Source: Angiostrongylus vasorum (taxonomy: Eukaryota; Nematoda; Chromadorea; Rhabditida; Metastrongylidae). From it: 64,000 nt of DNA. The stretch spans positions 744,001 to 808,000 of the forward strand of contig JADANN010000401.1 of assembly GCA_018806985.1 (NCBI GenBank), written 5' to 3'. Position 1 is the first letter of the stretch; each line of letters starts with the position of its first letter. The notes beneath the pieces were generated by a model, which saw only the letters and a program-made list of their open reading frames with translations, was not told the origin of the DNA and did not search any database. Positions 1 through 55,344 of this stretch are shown one piece after another. Both the position numbers and the translations under genes were made by a program.

Positions 1-950
1 AGTTGAGGGAGACCGTATGTTGGAGGCGGAGAGGGCGACTATATGCTGGTGCGGAAAAGGAGACAGTATGCTGGGGCGGAGAGGGATACTGACGAGCCGT
101 GTTTTCGGCTGAGCTTTGGATCAACATTATAGCGGTGAGGTGCTCATTAGCATGATCGATGAGGACACTAAGTTACGAGCATTGACGGTGCTATGGACAA
201 CGAATGATGAGTCATCTACGGAACACAGTCGGGCGGCTGGCCGTGGATAACGCTATGTCTGCAACGTGAAGTTTGAGCATCGATTGGTGCCGCCATTGCC
301 TAAGAGTCAAGGGCCAGAATGATAATGACTGCAACTGAGAAGCCTATGCGGCTTAACAGAACATAGCATAAGTTGACCGCACTGCGACCTTGTACGCATG
401 GCGTACAATGTGGGAGGAATGGTACATGCTACCGATGGCGTTGCAAACAGAAACGCATTTGGAAACACCCGCCACTACTGACAGCGGACCGTAGACGAGC
501 TAAGAAACGAGGTACAATAATCTGCGGATTACTGAGAATGAATGAGGATGAATGAGAATGCATGAGGATGGATGAGAATGAGTTGGGGTGATTGGGGATG
601 ATTGAGCATGACTGGGATTGATGTAGTAAGGAGCGGATTATCGGCGCTACGGATCGGGGGGTAAGGTGAGTGATGGCATGTCTCCGCCGTCGAAAGCACC
701 TGGCTTGACTGCAATAGACTGTGCTTAACTGCCTGAAACATCAAACGTCATTGGCTTCGTTGTTTCACAAGGAAGCAGTAAACTGTTCAACTGCTACGCC
801 TCCTCCTTCGGATAAGCCATCGTTGCTGTGGGACTAGAGTCAACCCTGAACCGCTATTGTGCCTGAAACACTGAACGTAATTGACCGAGTATAAAGGTTG
901 TATTGCGGTAACTAGTGTGCGGCCGCGAGGCGGCCATAGGTATGGACATC
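1..950. other. unclassified upstream DNA with degenerate tandem repeats
   Basis: This stretch is GC-richer than the rest. Three imperfect copies of a unit containing GTATGCTGGGGCGGAGAG-like sequence lie at 8-95. A purine-rich run of imperfect GATGAAT-type units lies at 529-600. A phrase beginning TGCCTGAAACA is repeated at about 731 and 862. No gene is recognised. Confidence 0.45.
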
Positions 951-1544
951 AAGTACTATTGTTTAGATAAAGAACTTTTCCAGAGAGAATTTCTCTATAC
1001 CTATTAAGTAGATATTAATACGTTGTTCAGCAGATTCAGGATAATGTCTGAATTTCTATCATGCGCGCTGAGCATTGTACTCAATTCGCCCTGTACATTA
1101 GAGTCTCCCAAGCAGAGGGATCCTTGTACTTTCTTGGTTAGCAGCAGTCTTCGGTCTTACTATACCTGCATAAATAGAAACAGCTCGCCGCGGAGTCACA
1201 TACTTCTGTTTGGACACTGGAGACATCCTAACATTTTCTCCATAAGCAAGAATCTCTTTTGCTACCCCGTATTTACAGGGAGCGTGGAAATCACTGTCGG
1301 ACGCATGGGAACAGACGATCTCGTCTCAGTAACCGTTTTTTTAGAGAATTTTTCGCGTAGAAATTGGCTTTCGTCCAGCCGTGCTCAAAACAAAGGAGCG
1401 GGAACAGAAATAGAGAAGGAAAAAGAAGCAAGAAACAGTTTTAAAGGAAGTGCGTTAAAAATAGAGAAAAAAGGGGTACAACATGGAGCCGATGCACATT
1501 GTCGCAGGTGTGGCGCCGAGATGAAATAAAAATTTGCGAAAGAT
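951..1544. other. unclassified DNA, no supported gene
   Basis: A 168-codon open frame (1023-1529, +) runs through this stretch but has no recognised domain, and its composition (Ser/Lys-rich, then a Glu/Lys tract) is not informative. It could hide an upstream che-12 exon; I could not fix one. Confidence 0.3.
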
Positions 1545-1985
1545 GTTGCATTAAAGACCGTTTAGACAGCGCAGTTCTGCCAAAAATAGACTTTCTCGTA
1601 GGCCAACATCAAAATTGATCGTTTTTTTCTTACTTACTTGGTACATGAATGGCCCGTCCTCACTGGTTGTGCGGGCCCCCGTCATAATCACCATTTTTTC
1701 GGAAATTTGCTGGTTAAGCCAATGTGGTTCGCTGGAATCCCGAGGACAGCCTGGCCAAAGTCTGCTCCAGGTCGTCACCACGACAGGCAATCGCAGCGCT
1801 TGTGGAACAGAGGGAGATTTGCTACCATGCCACTTTGATACCAGGACGATGGTGCATCCTGGTACTTGTTTACTCCTAGGTAGGCTTCCTGATGGAAAAA
1901 GCCGGACTCCTTCTCAGCTTGGGAGACGACACCCAGCAAGATGATTCCCTGCCAAGATGAGGAGGTAAACCGTTAGGAAGGAGCG
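1545..1985 (-). repeat. R3 interspersed repeat copy
   Basis: Read on the minus strand it shares long stretches with copies at 15185, 46925 and 63040, including GGGGCCCGCACAAC-type sequence and a frame encoding WPGCPRDSSEPHWLNQQIS. The family is unidentified; the shared frame suggests origin from a coding transposon. Confidence 0.6.
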
Positions 1986-2092
1986 TTTTTTTCTACGGAC
2001 GAAATTCGTGTGACGCGCTTTTAGTTTTTGTGTCCATCTTCTGCTGTTATTTTTTTTAATAGCCTTAAAAAATCATATTAGAATTCCTCTAG

Positions 2093-46100
<44,008 letters not shown>

Positions 46101-46277
46101 TTACGTGATGTTATGAGACCACCTCTTGTCACGGGTAGTGCGAAAATGAATAGTCTAAGAAAGTTACTAATTCTAAATGATGTACTAAATAGTAAGAGAG
46201 AGATTCTACTTTGTTTTGCCGTTGATACCAATTTATGTTATCTATTTCTTCACGAGTACTGCTCCTTTTTTCTTGCC

Positions 46278-46283
46278 AATAAA
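46278..46283 (+). promoter_or_regulatory. candidate polyadenylation signal of che-12
   Basis: An AATAAA hexamer lies about 178 bases after the stop codon. A second AATAAA is at 46535. Neither is confirmed by a cDNA end. Confidence 0.4.
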
Positions 46284-46284
46284 G

Positions 46285-46920
46285 GAGGGAATACCGATCG
46301 TAGCGTTTTTCATGAAGAATTTTAGGAGTGTAAGACAGAGTCAATGCATGGCTCCACATGTTGCTCACTAGCCATTTTAATTTGAATCCTTATATTCTGC
46401 TAACTTCTCGGTCGTAAATAGAACTTGTTTTTCTATTCCCTAAATTCAAACTCTTGACGGGCTAGCCAAGTTTCTCGTTGACTTCCACCGATGCATTTTC
46501 GGACGTCATATCGCAAAATGTTTATTTTATGTACAATAAATATAATCTATACTCGTATACTACGCAGTTTGATATTCGTATGATAGAAATGGATGGAGCC
46601 GGTCATTTCTCCAAGTGAGCTTGCATGAAATCCGTACAATGCGCCAACAGTGATATACTCGAACACAGCGAATAACTCATAACCTAAACAACAACATTGC
46701 TTTTTACAACGATGATTTAAACTCTAATATGTCATTCGATTGTTATGAATTCAAATTCTTGTATGTTCTTGACTTTAAAAATCCTCAGAAAAGCTTCTTT
46801 TTACAGCTCACAGTCGTAGCGCTAGTTGACGTGCATGCATTACCCAGACATCCACCCCCCATGTTAACTCTCCATCACCTTTTAAAAATAACCCATCTTC
46901 GCTAGTAGGGTGTGCCCAGC
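46285..46920. other. intergenic DNA, nothing recognised
   Basis: AT-rich DNA after che-12 with no frame or family repeat that I can support. Confidence 0.5.
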
Positions 46921-46924
46921 ACAA

Positions 46925-47320
46925 TTCCCATCAAGCTTTAAAGTCCCGTCTTCACTGGTTGTGCGGGAACCACGATAATTTCCATTTTCCGGAGATTTGT
47001 TGGTTTAGCCATTGTGGTTCTCTGGAGTCCCGAGGTTAGCCAGTCTCCAAAGTGTGCCGCAGGTCACCACCACCACAGGCTCACTGCTCTTGTGGATCAG
47101 AAGGTAATTTGTCGCCAAGCGACTAGTTTGATACCAGGACGGCGGTGATTCCTGGCATTGGTTTACTCTCAGCGACGTTTCTGGGTAGAAACATCGGACT
47201 CCCTTTTCAGCATGGGAGGATCTGTCGTGGGATGACATTTCCGCTGTAGATCGCAGCCCTATATCCAGAAACACTTTCCAACCACAACGAAGCGGTGAAT
47301 TGTTGGGAGGTTGTTCTTAA
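46925..47320 (-). repeat. R3 interspersed repeat copy
   Basis: CACTGGTTGTGCGGG, GGAGATTTGTTGG, ATACCAGGACGGCGGTG and CCAGAAACACTTTCC share order with the copies at 1545 and 15185. Confidence 0.6.
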
Positions 47321-47780
47321 AATTCTTTCAAAGCAGTAAGAATAACGAATTCAGCAACATCTTAATGAACCTGGCATTTTGATCATCGCTGATATTTTCC
47401 ACAACTAGGACAATGAAGAACTGAGAATGGGGCTGATTTATAGACGCGGTGTTGGTTTGACGTCGGCGTCTTTTCAGCATATTATGAATCATACATGATT
47501 CAGATTGTCTATAATAAGTAAAAGACGAAATTACTAGGGCGGTCATGAGATCCCTCGCCATGAGGGGAGAAATATATCCAAATACAAGACATTCACAAAA
47601 AAACTCTTTGTGCTTTCATTTTGAACTCCACAATTTTTTAAAGACGAGGCTAAAAACGCGAACATAGTTTGCAATTCCCACGACCGACTCTCTGTTAACC
47701 TGGCCATTGACCATTTAGTTTCCTATATTCTTTTTGAACAAACACGAAGTGTTATTTTATTCTTTATTCAAGAAGAAGCT

Positions 47781-47809
47781 GACGTTTCGGCGGATTTCGC
47801 CTTCCTCAA
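47781..47809 (-). ncRNA. hammerhead-like core with C-to-T change
   Basis: The minus strand reads TTGAGGA in place of CTGAGGA, then A, GGCG, AAATC, CGCC, GAAACGTC. The first core C is lost. Confidence 0.5.
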
Positions 47810-47932
47810 AGCCTTGAAGGGTCAAGTTGACAGCAATCTACCCAGCCAAATGCTTCCATAACCAAACGGAGAAAGTGCTGAACCAAAATTTCAATCACAT
47901 TGAACACTGAATAGCTTCTTCTCACACTCATG

Positions 47933-47961
47933 CTGAGGAAGGCGAAATCAGCCGAAACGTC
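47933..47961 (+). ncRNA. hammerhead-ribozyme-like core
   Basis: CTGAGGA, A, GGC, loop GAAATCA, GCC, GAAACGTC. All core positions are kept and stem II is shortened to three pairs. Confidence 0.58.
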
Positions 47962-48369
47962 AACTTCTTGAATGAAGAAAAGGTAACACCTCGTGTTTGC
48001 TCAAGAAGAATAAAGAGAACACCTTGTAATTTTTATCTCTGTAGTTGTAGATTCGTAAGCAGTGGCGAATTTGCTGTAGATAGAGAAAGAAGAATTATAT
48101 AAAATTTGAGCCCACCTCCAGCGATACAGTAGACGTTGTAGAGAATGAAAAAAAGGGAAGTCACTGGAACAGTGAATGTCATCACAGAAAAGAAGATCAA
48201 CTGCAGTTTTATTGTTGTTCGTTTCTGAATTGACAAGCTTGCATGGACCACAACAAAGAATAGAAATGAGTCCTTTACAGTTTTTCTTTATGAAACTGCT
48301 AGATTGAAGAATGGCTGAGAGTTTTCTAGTAATCGAATAAGATCTCTTCTCACTTGGAATCCTAAGCTA

Positions 48370-48600
48370 ATAAAGGATGATAAAGATAAAGCCTTGGGCG
48401 CTGTTCAATTTCTAAATGGTATGCCATGCATTTGACTTCATCAAAGACTGGTTGCGTGCATGTTTAGCTTAGTGCTGCTTTTCTGCCAGACAGTTCTCAT
48501 GAGGGGGTGAAGAGCTTGGTGGACCCAGGGTGCGAGATCGAACCAACGACCACCTCTGTATTCTAGGCATCTCTAGCCGCTGCATTGCGCACGCAGCAAT
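48370..48600 (-). repeat. SINE-A copy, diverged
   Basis: GATAAAGCCTTGGGCGCTGT, ATGCCATGCATTTGACTTCA and GCTGCATTGCGCACGC in reverse order. Confidence 0.6.
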
Positions 48601-49201
48601 TGGCTTATCGTTATTCCTATCCTATTGTTGTTTTACTGCTATTATTACCACTTAGCCCGGTCGAGATTAATTGCGGTATATACGAAAAAAACGAACCGAC
48701 TCGGATCCCTTGTATATCCATCTTGTTAGCAAATGAAGAGCACAAAAATAGAAATACGAAAAAGGCGACAAATAAACTAAAGAACGCAACATGAGCACCT
48801 GAAAAGCGAAGTATTTACCGGAAGCGAGCGTTTTGTTTTCGACGCTCTCCCCTCTCACTCCAGGAATTTCTAGCTAGAAATGACTAGGATGGAGGAATGG
48901 CTTTGCATTAGAAGTCGTCCCTGCCCAATTAGGGAATACTGTGCAGAGTGTGTATTCCGCGCTAATTAACTAAGGTAAGTTATTTAGTAAACCAAGAATT
49001 CGTGAACATTGTCAGATTTTTTAGTAAACAGTTTTGCTCACTCTAAACTTGATACGTTATTAAAGGTGAAGTCTTTTTAATCCCAGAAAGACTAGTCGTA
49101 ATCTTTGATGAGAGAATATAGTTCGTGTCTTTTTTATTTCTTCTAATGAAGATCACACTTGAAGCAGCAGTCGCACTACAGTATCTCTATAAAATTTCAA
49201 A

Positions 49202-49478
49202 AAGAAGGATGAAGCTCTCGGCGTTGATCAACCCCCTGAGCGATGCGCAATGCATTCGACTTCATTAAGCATCGTTTGGAGGTGATTGAATGCATATCTG
49301 GCCTTTAAAATGACTCGCGGTAGCCTAACGATTTATTGAGCCAGTGCTGCAATCCTCGCAGATAAGTCTGGTACCAATTTGCCGACCCCGGAGAGACGAG
49401 AGGCCTTTTGGGCCATGGAGGCAGGGATCGATTCCACGTTGCAGTGCGCCTCCGACTACTGCGCCATACGCGTTCCTT
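49202..49478 (-). repeat. SINE-A copy, near full length
   Basis: GATGAAGCTCTCGGCGTTGA, GGTGATTGAATGCATATCTG, GATAAGTCTGGTACCAATTT and the head GACTACTGCGCCATACGCG. Confidence 0.78.
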
Positions 49479-49479
49479 C

Positions 49480-50300
49480 TATAAAATTAACCAACTAAAA
49501 TCTCTGGAAGTATTTACCATGTGGGCTGTTCATTTTATAACAGCCCTAATCGACGAACTAGAATAATAATAAGCAAGAAAAAAAGGTGTCCTGACATTTA
49601 TCCAAACGAATAGTGTTAGTTTATCCACGTATGCACTCACACATGTAAGGAAATACTAGCTCAAAGATGTAGCGAAAGATTAACAACGTTCTCATTGCGA
49701 AAAAACTTGAGATATTGAACTGAATTCCCGAAGAAGGCTTAAAAACCTTCTGTTCAGAGAGGTGGCTGAAAAAAGACGAGAAGAAGACTGTCAACATACT
49801 TCCACTTTCTCGCTCTCCAATAACAGAAAGGAGGCTGAGGAACAACACTTCACTTCCACCACAAAATATCAGCAACTGCCTGGTGACGGTGAAGGTCCGT
49901 GTCGACGTATTCACGACAGAAAACTGTAACCCTTAAAAAAACAGAAGGAATAAATAAAACGTAGAAAATAATCCTTTTGATTTCTGACAAGTACATCCAC
50001 GTTTTTTCTTTTTGAAGAAATGTAGCAGAAATTTTCAACCAACTTCTCAAATCTCCCAGTTCTTCGGGAATTCGACTGTAAGTCCAATGAAAATCCAGTT
50101 CACTTCAATACCTCATTTTACTGGGAGTCAACTTTCTATACCAGAAGGAAAGCGGCACAACAACGCTTTCGAAATTTTATAATATCTAAGCATTGGTGCC
50201 TTTTTATATTTAGAAAACAAGAAGGTTTAAGAAACAAATAAAACGTAGATTGAAGGTAGAAGCCCAGTTACCGTTTTTTCTGTGTTCGTCAATTATTTCA
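49480..50300. other. intergenic DNA, nothing recognised
   Basis: A 97-codon minus frame (49621-49914) has no recognised domain. Confidence 0.4.
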
Positions 50301-50304
50301 TTTT

Positions 50305-50560
50305 TGTCGTCAATTTTTTGTTTACTGCCTACCATTCCCTTTTAATGGCAAGGTATTATGTGAAATACAACAACAATGATGTTGAGATATTTCCGAAACT
50401 CCGGACCGCAGGTGTCTGCGGTGACGACTGAATACGCTATTACCCTTTCCGTGGCTAACACGTTCACCACCACACCATACGAGTCTTTCGTCTCGCCGTT
50501 TTCTCAGCCGTGTTTATTGACCTAAACTTTTGGAAATATCTCAACATCATTGTGATTAAA
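50305..50560 (-). repeat. SINE-B copy
   Basis: TTGTTTACTGCCTACC, GATGTTGAGATATTTCCG, ACTCCGGACCGCAGGTGTCT and AACACGTTCACCACCACACC. Confidence 0.7.
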
Positions 50561-50734
50561 TTTCATTTTTGTTTCATTCCCTATAGTCCAATGAGATTCC
50601 GAGTACAAGGGTACGGTACCGGTTTTATTGGCTAGTGTATTTGATCTGTGGACACAAAATGGTTCAAAAATGGACAAAAACCACAATTGTGATTTGCCAG
50701 AAACTTTCCTATACGACTCTAAATGTTTCATTTT

Positions 50735-51140
50735 GTTTTGATCAGTGGGAAAACCGACCTTTTTATCCTACACGACTACATGGCTCCACTTTTTGTTTTC
50801 TTTGCTTTTTCGCTGGAATTCATTCGACGCCACCCCAAACAAAGAGAGCCTCTCATCCCTCCGGACCCGGAAAATCGCCACCGGACCTGTTTGGGAAAAG
50901 TTCACCTTTTGTAATCCAAGTGGGAATGCTTTAGCCCGGCTATCTCAAGGCTCCTTTCAGAGTCGACTCGACCAAAATTTAAAGATATTGATGATGAAAG
51001 GAAAATCCTGAAGCAACAGCCGAATCCACGGGTAAAAAGTTGAAAGACCTTCGTGGGTGATGGATGCGAGGAAACGAATCGAATACGGGAAGTGCTGGGA
51101 GTCGAATAGTGGATGTGGAAGACGGGTTGTGTGGAAAAAA
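50735..51140 (+). repeat. SINE-C copy
   Basis: CCTCTCATCCCTCCGGACCC, AAAATCGCCACCGGACCTGT, TTTAGCCCGGCTATCTCAAG, GAAAATCCTGAAGCAACAGC and GGAAACGAATCGAATACGGG follow the order of the copy at 14705. Confidence 0.7.
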
Positions 51141-51639
51141 ATATTCCATCAAAAATTACTCAATTTTGCCAGGAAGTAAACAATACACTAAAACGATTCT
51201 GCTTTAACATTGAAAGAATTCATTGATTTCCAGCATTAGTAAGACACTTTCGGTTAATTTATTTAATCCGAAGTTGTCAAGGTTCATCAACTGAAGCCAC
51301 TTACTGTTCTTCTCAACAATGTCTCTTGATAGAGCTAAGTCTAAGAAAAACCGAGAAAAAACATATACGAAAGTATTAAAAGACTCTATGAGGAAGTAGA
51401 TCCTCTCCTGGACGAATCGATGTCACATGTGATTCGAACTTCAGCATTTCTTTCATTTGATACGTTTCCTCTCATCCATCATTCATGAAGATTTTCGGAT
51501 TTGCGTGTGGGTTTCGGTTCCTTCCTTTGGATTTTCGGTCCGCTTTACGAATACTGTGCTAGCTGAGAAGATTTTTTCCTGAAATTTTAAGATAGCCATG
51601 CTATGACTTTTCTAGATCTTGATCACGGCAGTCGCCATA

Positions 51640-51785
51640 TTTTTTAGGATCAGGTGGAGTTTCCCAGACAAGTCTGATATCAATTTCCTGACAAAGAAAG
51701 GTGGAAGACTTGGTGAATAGGGTTGTGGAGAACCAGAATCTTCATTGTGCTCAACGGCATCGCATCTATTTGCAATCCACGTGAC
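51640..51785 (-). repeat. SINE-A fragment
   Basis: TTTCCCAGACAAGTCTGATA and GGTGGAAGACTTGGTGAATA match the central part of SINE-A in reverse. Confidence 0.5.
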
Positions 51786-52017
51786 CCACATTTATGTTAT
51801 AATATAAAAAATTATTTCATTTGTTTCACATGCCTGTTTAAGCGTTAGTAGACTAAATTGTCTCTAAACAAGAGTGCTTTGAAATCAATAAGCAGAACGA
51901 GTACGCTCTGGCTAAGGATCACCGAATTGCATAAATCCCTGCCCTGCCGAATGATTACTGCGCTTTGCATGTTGTTATTATAGTTCTTGAAATGAATAAT
52001 TGAAAATCATAAATAAT

Positions 52018-52260
52018 AACACGGACAGAGCTCTCAGCGTTGATCAATCCCTGAGGGGATGTGTTATTCATTCGACTTTATCAAGCATCATTAGAGGTAA
52101 CTGGATGCATATCTGACCTATACAGTGACTCGTAGTAGTCTACCGATGTATCGAGCCAGTGCTGCCATCCTCCCAGACAAGTCTGGTACCAGTATACCGA
52201 CCCCGAAGGGTTGGAGGGCACAGTAAGCCTGCGGTGCGGGGATCGATCCCATATGCGAGA
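52018..52260 (-). repeat. SINE-A copy lacking the head
   Basis: GAGCTCTCAGCGTTGATCAA, CCGATGTATCGAGCCAGTGC, CCCAGACAAGTCTGGTACCA and GGGGATCGATCCCATATG. The A-box end is missing. Confidence 0.7.
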
Positions 52261-52420
52261 AAAAGGGATTTTGTATAGGGATTTACTTCCACGCTTCTAC
52301 CACACTTCACATTCTATGTTATGCTACAGTAGTGAGAAATTTTGTAGAATTGCAATCGCTTGCAAAATAAGGCTTTTCGAGATTATTTTATTATTTAATC
52401 GGTTTCTACGTGCGCAGGTT

Positions 52421-52735
52421 GACAGTGGGTTAACAACTTACAATGTTGAAACAGTACGATTAGCCTTAATGGAACTGAGTACAAAATAAGCAGCTGAAAA
52501 AATAGTCCGTTCCAGTGGCATATTTATTACTCGTGAGATTGACGGTAGATGAACCATCTGTAAGAGGAGTGCTGAACGTGAGCGCAAATGGAGAAGTGAA
52601 AAGTCAGACTCACACCACAACTCCATCTATACTTGTAGAAATCGTTCGCATGATTAGCGGAACCGAGCAGAAACGAAAGCGCAAGAGCAGCGACTGGACA
52701 CACCATGCATTGAATAAATATTGACCGAATGGAAA
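52421..52735 (+). pseudogene. unidentified coding-like segment with in-frame stops
   Basis: After a possible acceptor (TACGTGCGCAG, 52420) one frame reads VDSGLTTYNVETVRLALMEL, STK, TAA (52488), AAEKIVRSSGIFITREIDG, R, TGA. A second frame from about 52540 reads VDEPSVRGVLNVSANGEVK and SILVEIVRMISGTEQKRKRK, ending TGA near 52724. Composition looks protein-coding, but I do not know the family. It could be a decayed exon pair or a retro-copy fragment. Confidence 0.35.
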
Positions 52736-53149
52736 ACGTCAGGAGCAACTTCGGACCACGACACCTTCGAAACTGAACCAAGCTCATGATGGCTGGAATG
52801 GTATGGTGGAGTGTTTCGTTGTGATAACTGTATCACCTCAGATTCGAAGAAAACTACAAATAAATAATATAAGGAAGATTAGCAAGAAAAGATTTGTTTC
52901 AGTAACGATCCTTGTTGTAACTGCTGAAGAATAAACGAGCTATGTTTTTTCTACTTCATATATTTTCACATATTCTACGGATCCTTCTGATCTTTCTTGT
53001 TTCGTTTCTGCCATCTACCCAAAATTCGAATTTGTGTGTGGGTTAAACTGCAACATGAGAACTTTTTTCTTCTTCATAAATTTCTTTAAATGTCGGTCGA
53101 TTTCCTTATCCCTTAAATCCTCGGGCAGTCTTATCAGAAAGTTGCGAGG

Positions 53150-53345
53150 TGTTCCGCGTTCCCACAGGCAGTCGTTCGCCTTTTTGTGTGGGTAGAAAAG
53201 AGCTATTCACAGGCAGGTTCGATACCAGTTTGCTGACCTCTGAGCACCTGAGTGATTTGGTTAGCTTAGTGAGGATTCGAGCTTATGACTACGTTGCCAT
53301 GCATGACACTCAAGCCAATACTTTATTCGCACTTGCTAAGCCATA
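53150..53345 (-). repeat. possible tRNA-headed SINE
   Basis: Reverse strand: ATTGGCTTGAGTGTCATGC (A-box-like), GCAACGTAGTCATAAGCTCG and a B-box-like CTCGAATCC. The body has ACTGGTATCGAACC. It is a single copy in this window. Confidence 0.35.
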
Positions 53346-53751
53346 AGTAGATTACCAGGTGCAAAAAATACGATATGTAATTTGATTTATATAGAATTCG
53401 TGTCAAAGAAATGAGTCGATGAATGGTCACGTTGCAAGGATTTTGGGTAATCGTTAAAAAAGCATATTGATAGAATTTGTTTTGTTTCATCCATTTGTGG
53501 CATACTGACATCAAAACAGACAGTTTTTCGACGAAGCAATGATTTCAAGATTCATGGATCTGAACAGAGTCATAAAAAATTGGGTTACGAATGACAGATT
53601 GAACAGATCCGAAGACAAACGGATCACTGAAAGGCCGCAAAATATAACATTGACATCACCGGAATAAGAGGTCTCTCACGCGGAATCTACTGACTGAAGA
53701 GCACAACTAGAGCATAGAATAAACAATTGATTAGAGGGAATGATAGAGAAA

Positions 53752-54042
53752 AACGATAAAGCATCCGGTGATGAGCAACCCCTTATGGATGCGCTTTGCT
53801 TTCGACACTATTCGCAGCATCGCCGAGGTGAATGAATGCGTATTTGGCCTGCACAATGAAGGACTTATGAACGCATACCGACGTATCAACTCACAGCTTT
53901 TTTATCCTCCAACGTGGGCGTGGTACCAATTTACCGACCGCAAGAATGATTAGTGAGACATATTGGTTGACCAAGGACGCGAGATCAAACTAACAAACAA
54001 GTGTGTATAGAAGGCGACCTCTAAACACTATGCTACATTGAA
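53752..54042 (-). repeat. SINE-A copy, diverged
   Basis: GATAAAGCATCCGGTGATGA, CATCGCCGAGGTGAATGAAT and GGTACCAATTTACCGACCG in reverse order; the head region is degraded. Confidence 0.6.
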
Positions 54043-54499
54043 CATGGTGAAAAATTAGCACTATTTTTCAATTAGATCCTGGAATTTTTATTTGGGTGCG
54101 TTCTAACGGAATTCCGTTCCAGTGGTGGTGTTATTGCGCAAAGCAACTAGATGTGACACGTATATGTTCGACCTTCACCTCTATCTCCCTACGTCTTGTT
54201 GATTGCTGTCCAATACGAATTAGCGCCGATAAAGTCTCCAATCGTTTTCGCATGATGCCTGAGTTGCTTAATGGGTTCCGCTGTTCAATTGACATGAAGA
54301 CAGTTAAATTTTTTTAAAAAAAATTATTATCAGCAGATAGTCTTATCAGCAACAACAACGCTGTATAAAAAGGACACTGCCGGGTGCGCTTGGTTCAATC
54401 GTGCGGTGTTCACTGAAGAAGATCCCGCCTCGGTATGACAACGAAGAAGCAACATCGAGATCGCGAACAACTGTGGAACACCGACAAGGATCATCGATT

Positions 54500-54527
54500 C
54501 TGATGAAGACGAAGACGTCGAAACGTT
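54500..54527 (+). ncRNA. hammerhead-ribozyme-like core, GACG/CGTC stem
   Basis: CTGATGA, A, GACG, loop AAGA, CGTC, GAAACGTT. The textbook CTGATGA core is exact and stem II shows compensatory change against the GGCG/CGCC copies. The flanking sequence (GGATCATCGATT; AGCAGATTAAGAATTG) differs from the others, so this is another subfamily. Confidence 0.6.
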
Positions 54528-54944
54528 AGCAGATTAAGAATTGTTTATCAACATCGTGTAAGCTCAACAACACTTAATATATGTTAGATTTTTTTGTTAA
54601 AATGTTTAAAGTTTCCACAAAGAAAATTTGCTCGCGGGACAGGACTTCCGGATCACCTTCTAGTTCTGTTGTAGATGAAGACGTCAGAGATATCTGAAAC
54701 GCTATGAGTGCTCGAGCTTATTATAGGAAAGCTCATTTGCGGAAAATTGACGTTAATCGTATTAGCTCGAGCTATATCTACCTGCTTGGATGCTGAAACT
54801 ACCAAACTACACGACTTCGACAGAACCCACCTGAGTTTTGAACCTACTGGTGATCCTCAAGATTAAAATTCTTTTCAAGAGGATCCTCCAGTCTTTTTCT
54901 TCCCTGATGTCTTCCCTTTTACAAAAAACTTCAATCAAGTTCGT

Positions 54945-55075
54945 TTTAACCCCTTATTTACTGCCTATTCTTTTCCTTTTTGTGGCATGGTACTACGCGT
55001 AATACGCATCACATCGTAATGTACAGAATTGTACTTCACACCGTACTTTGCTGTGAAAAAAGAAAAGACAGCAAA
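54945..55075. repeat. SINE-B tail fragments
   Basis: CCCTTATTTACTGCCTATTC and GGCATGGTACTACGCG match the SINE-B 3' end in reverse. A short inverted piece follows. Confidence 0.45.
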
Positions 55076-55084
55076 CAAAAGTTA

Positions 55085-55290
55085 GAACTTCGTATTCATG
55101 TTGAGCAAATGCGAGGTGTTATTTTATCCCTTGTTCACGAACAAGCTGACGTTTCGGCGGATTTCGCCTTCCTCAGAGCCTGGAAAGGTCAAGGAAAGGA
55201 AAGGTTGACCGCCAAAACGTCAGCTTGTTCGTGAACAAAGGGATAAAATAACACCTCGCGTTTGCTCAACAAGAATACGAAGAATTACTT
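55085..55290. mobile_element. foldback of PLE terminal sequences
   Basis: The left arm (GAACTTCGTATTCATGTTGA to GAGCCTGGAAAGGTCAAGG) is mirrored by the right arm (AAAACGTCAGCTTGTTCGTG to CAACAAGAATACGAAGAATT). Only the left arm keeps a complete hammerhead-like core (55149-55177, minus); the right arm lacks its CTGANGA half. Confidence 0.65.
55149..55177 (-). ncRNA. hammerhead-ribozyme-like core
   Basis: The minus strand reads CTGAGGA, A, GGCG, AAATC, CGCC, GAAACGTC, identical in core to the copy at 26105. Confidence 0.62.
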
Positions 55291-55344
55291 GACCAATGCC
55301 GAGGTTAATAGAAAGCCGGTCGTGGGAGTTACTAAAAGTTAGAA

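Larger units (their letters stand above)
47725..48020. mobile_element. foldback pair of PLE terminal repeats
   Basis: Left arm (47735-47810, minus) and right arm (47933-48015, plus) carry the same sequences inverted: AACAAACACGAAGTGTTATT versus GTAACACCTCGTGTTTGCTC, each with a hammerhead-like core. The 120 bases between match the internal part of the solo copy at 26140-26250. Confidence 0.65.

Noticed and set aside
1023..1529. 168-codon open frame
   Set aside because: No domain, no splice context, and composition is uninformative. A candidate che-12 exon near 1281 could be read in more than one phase, so I did not call it.
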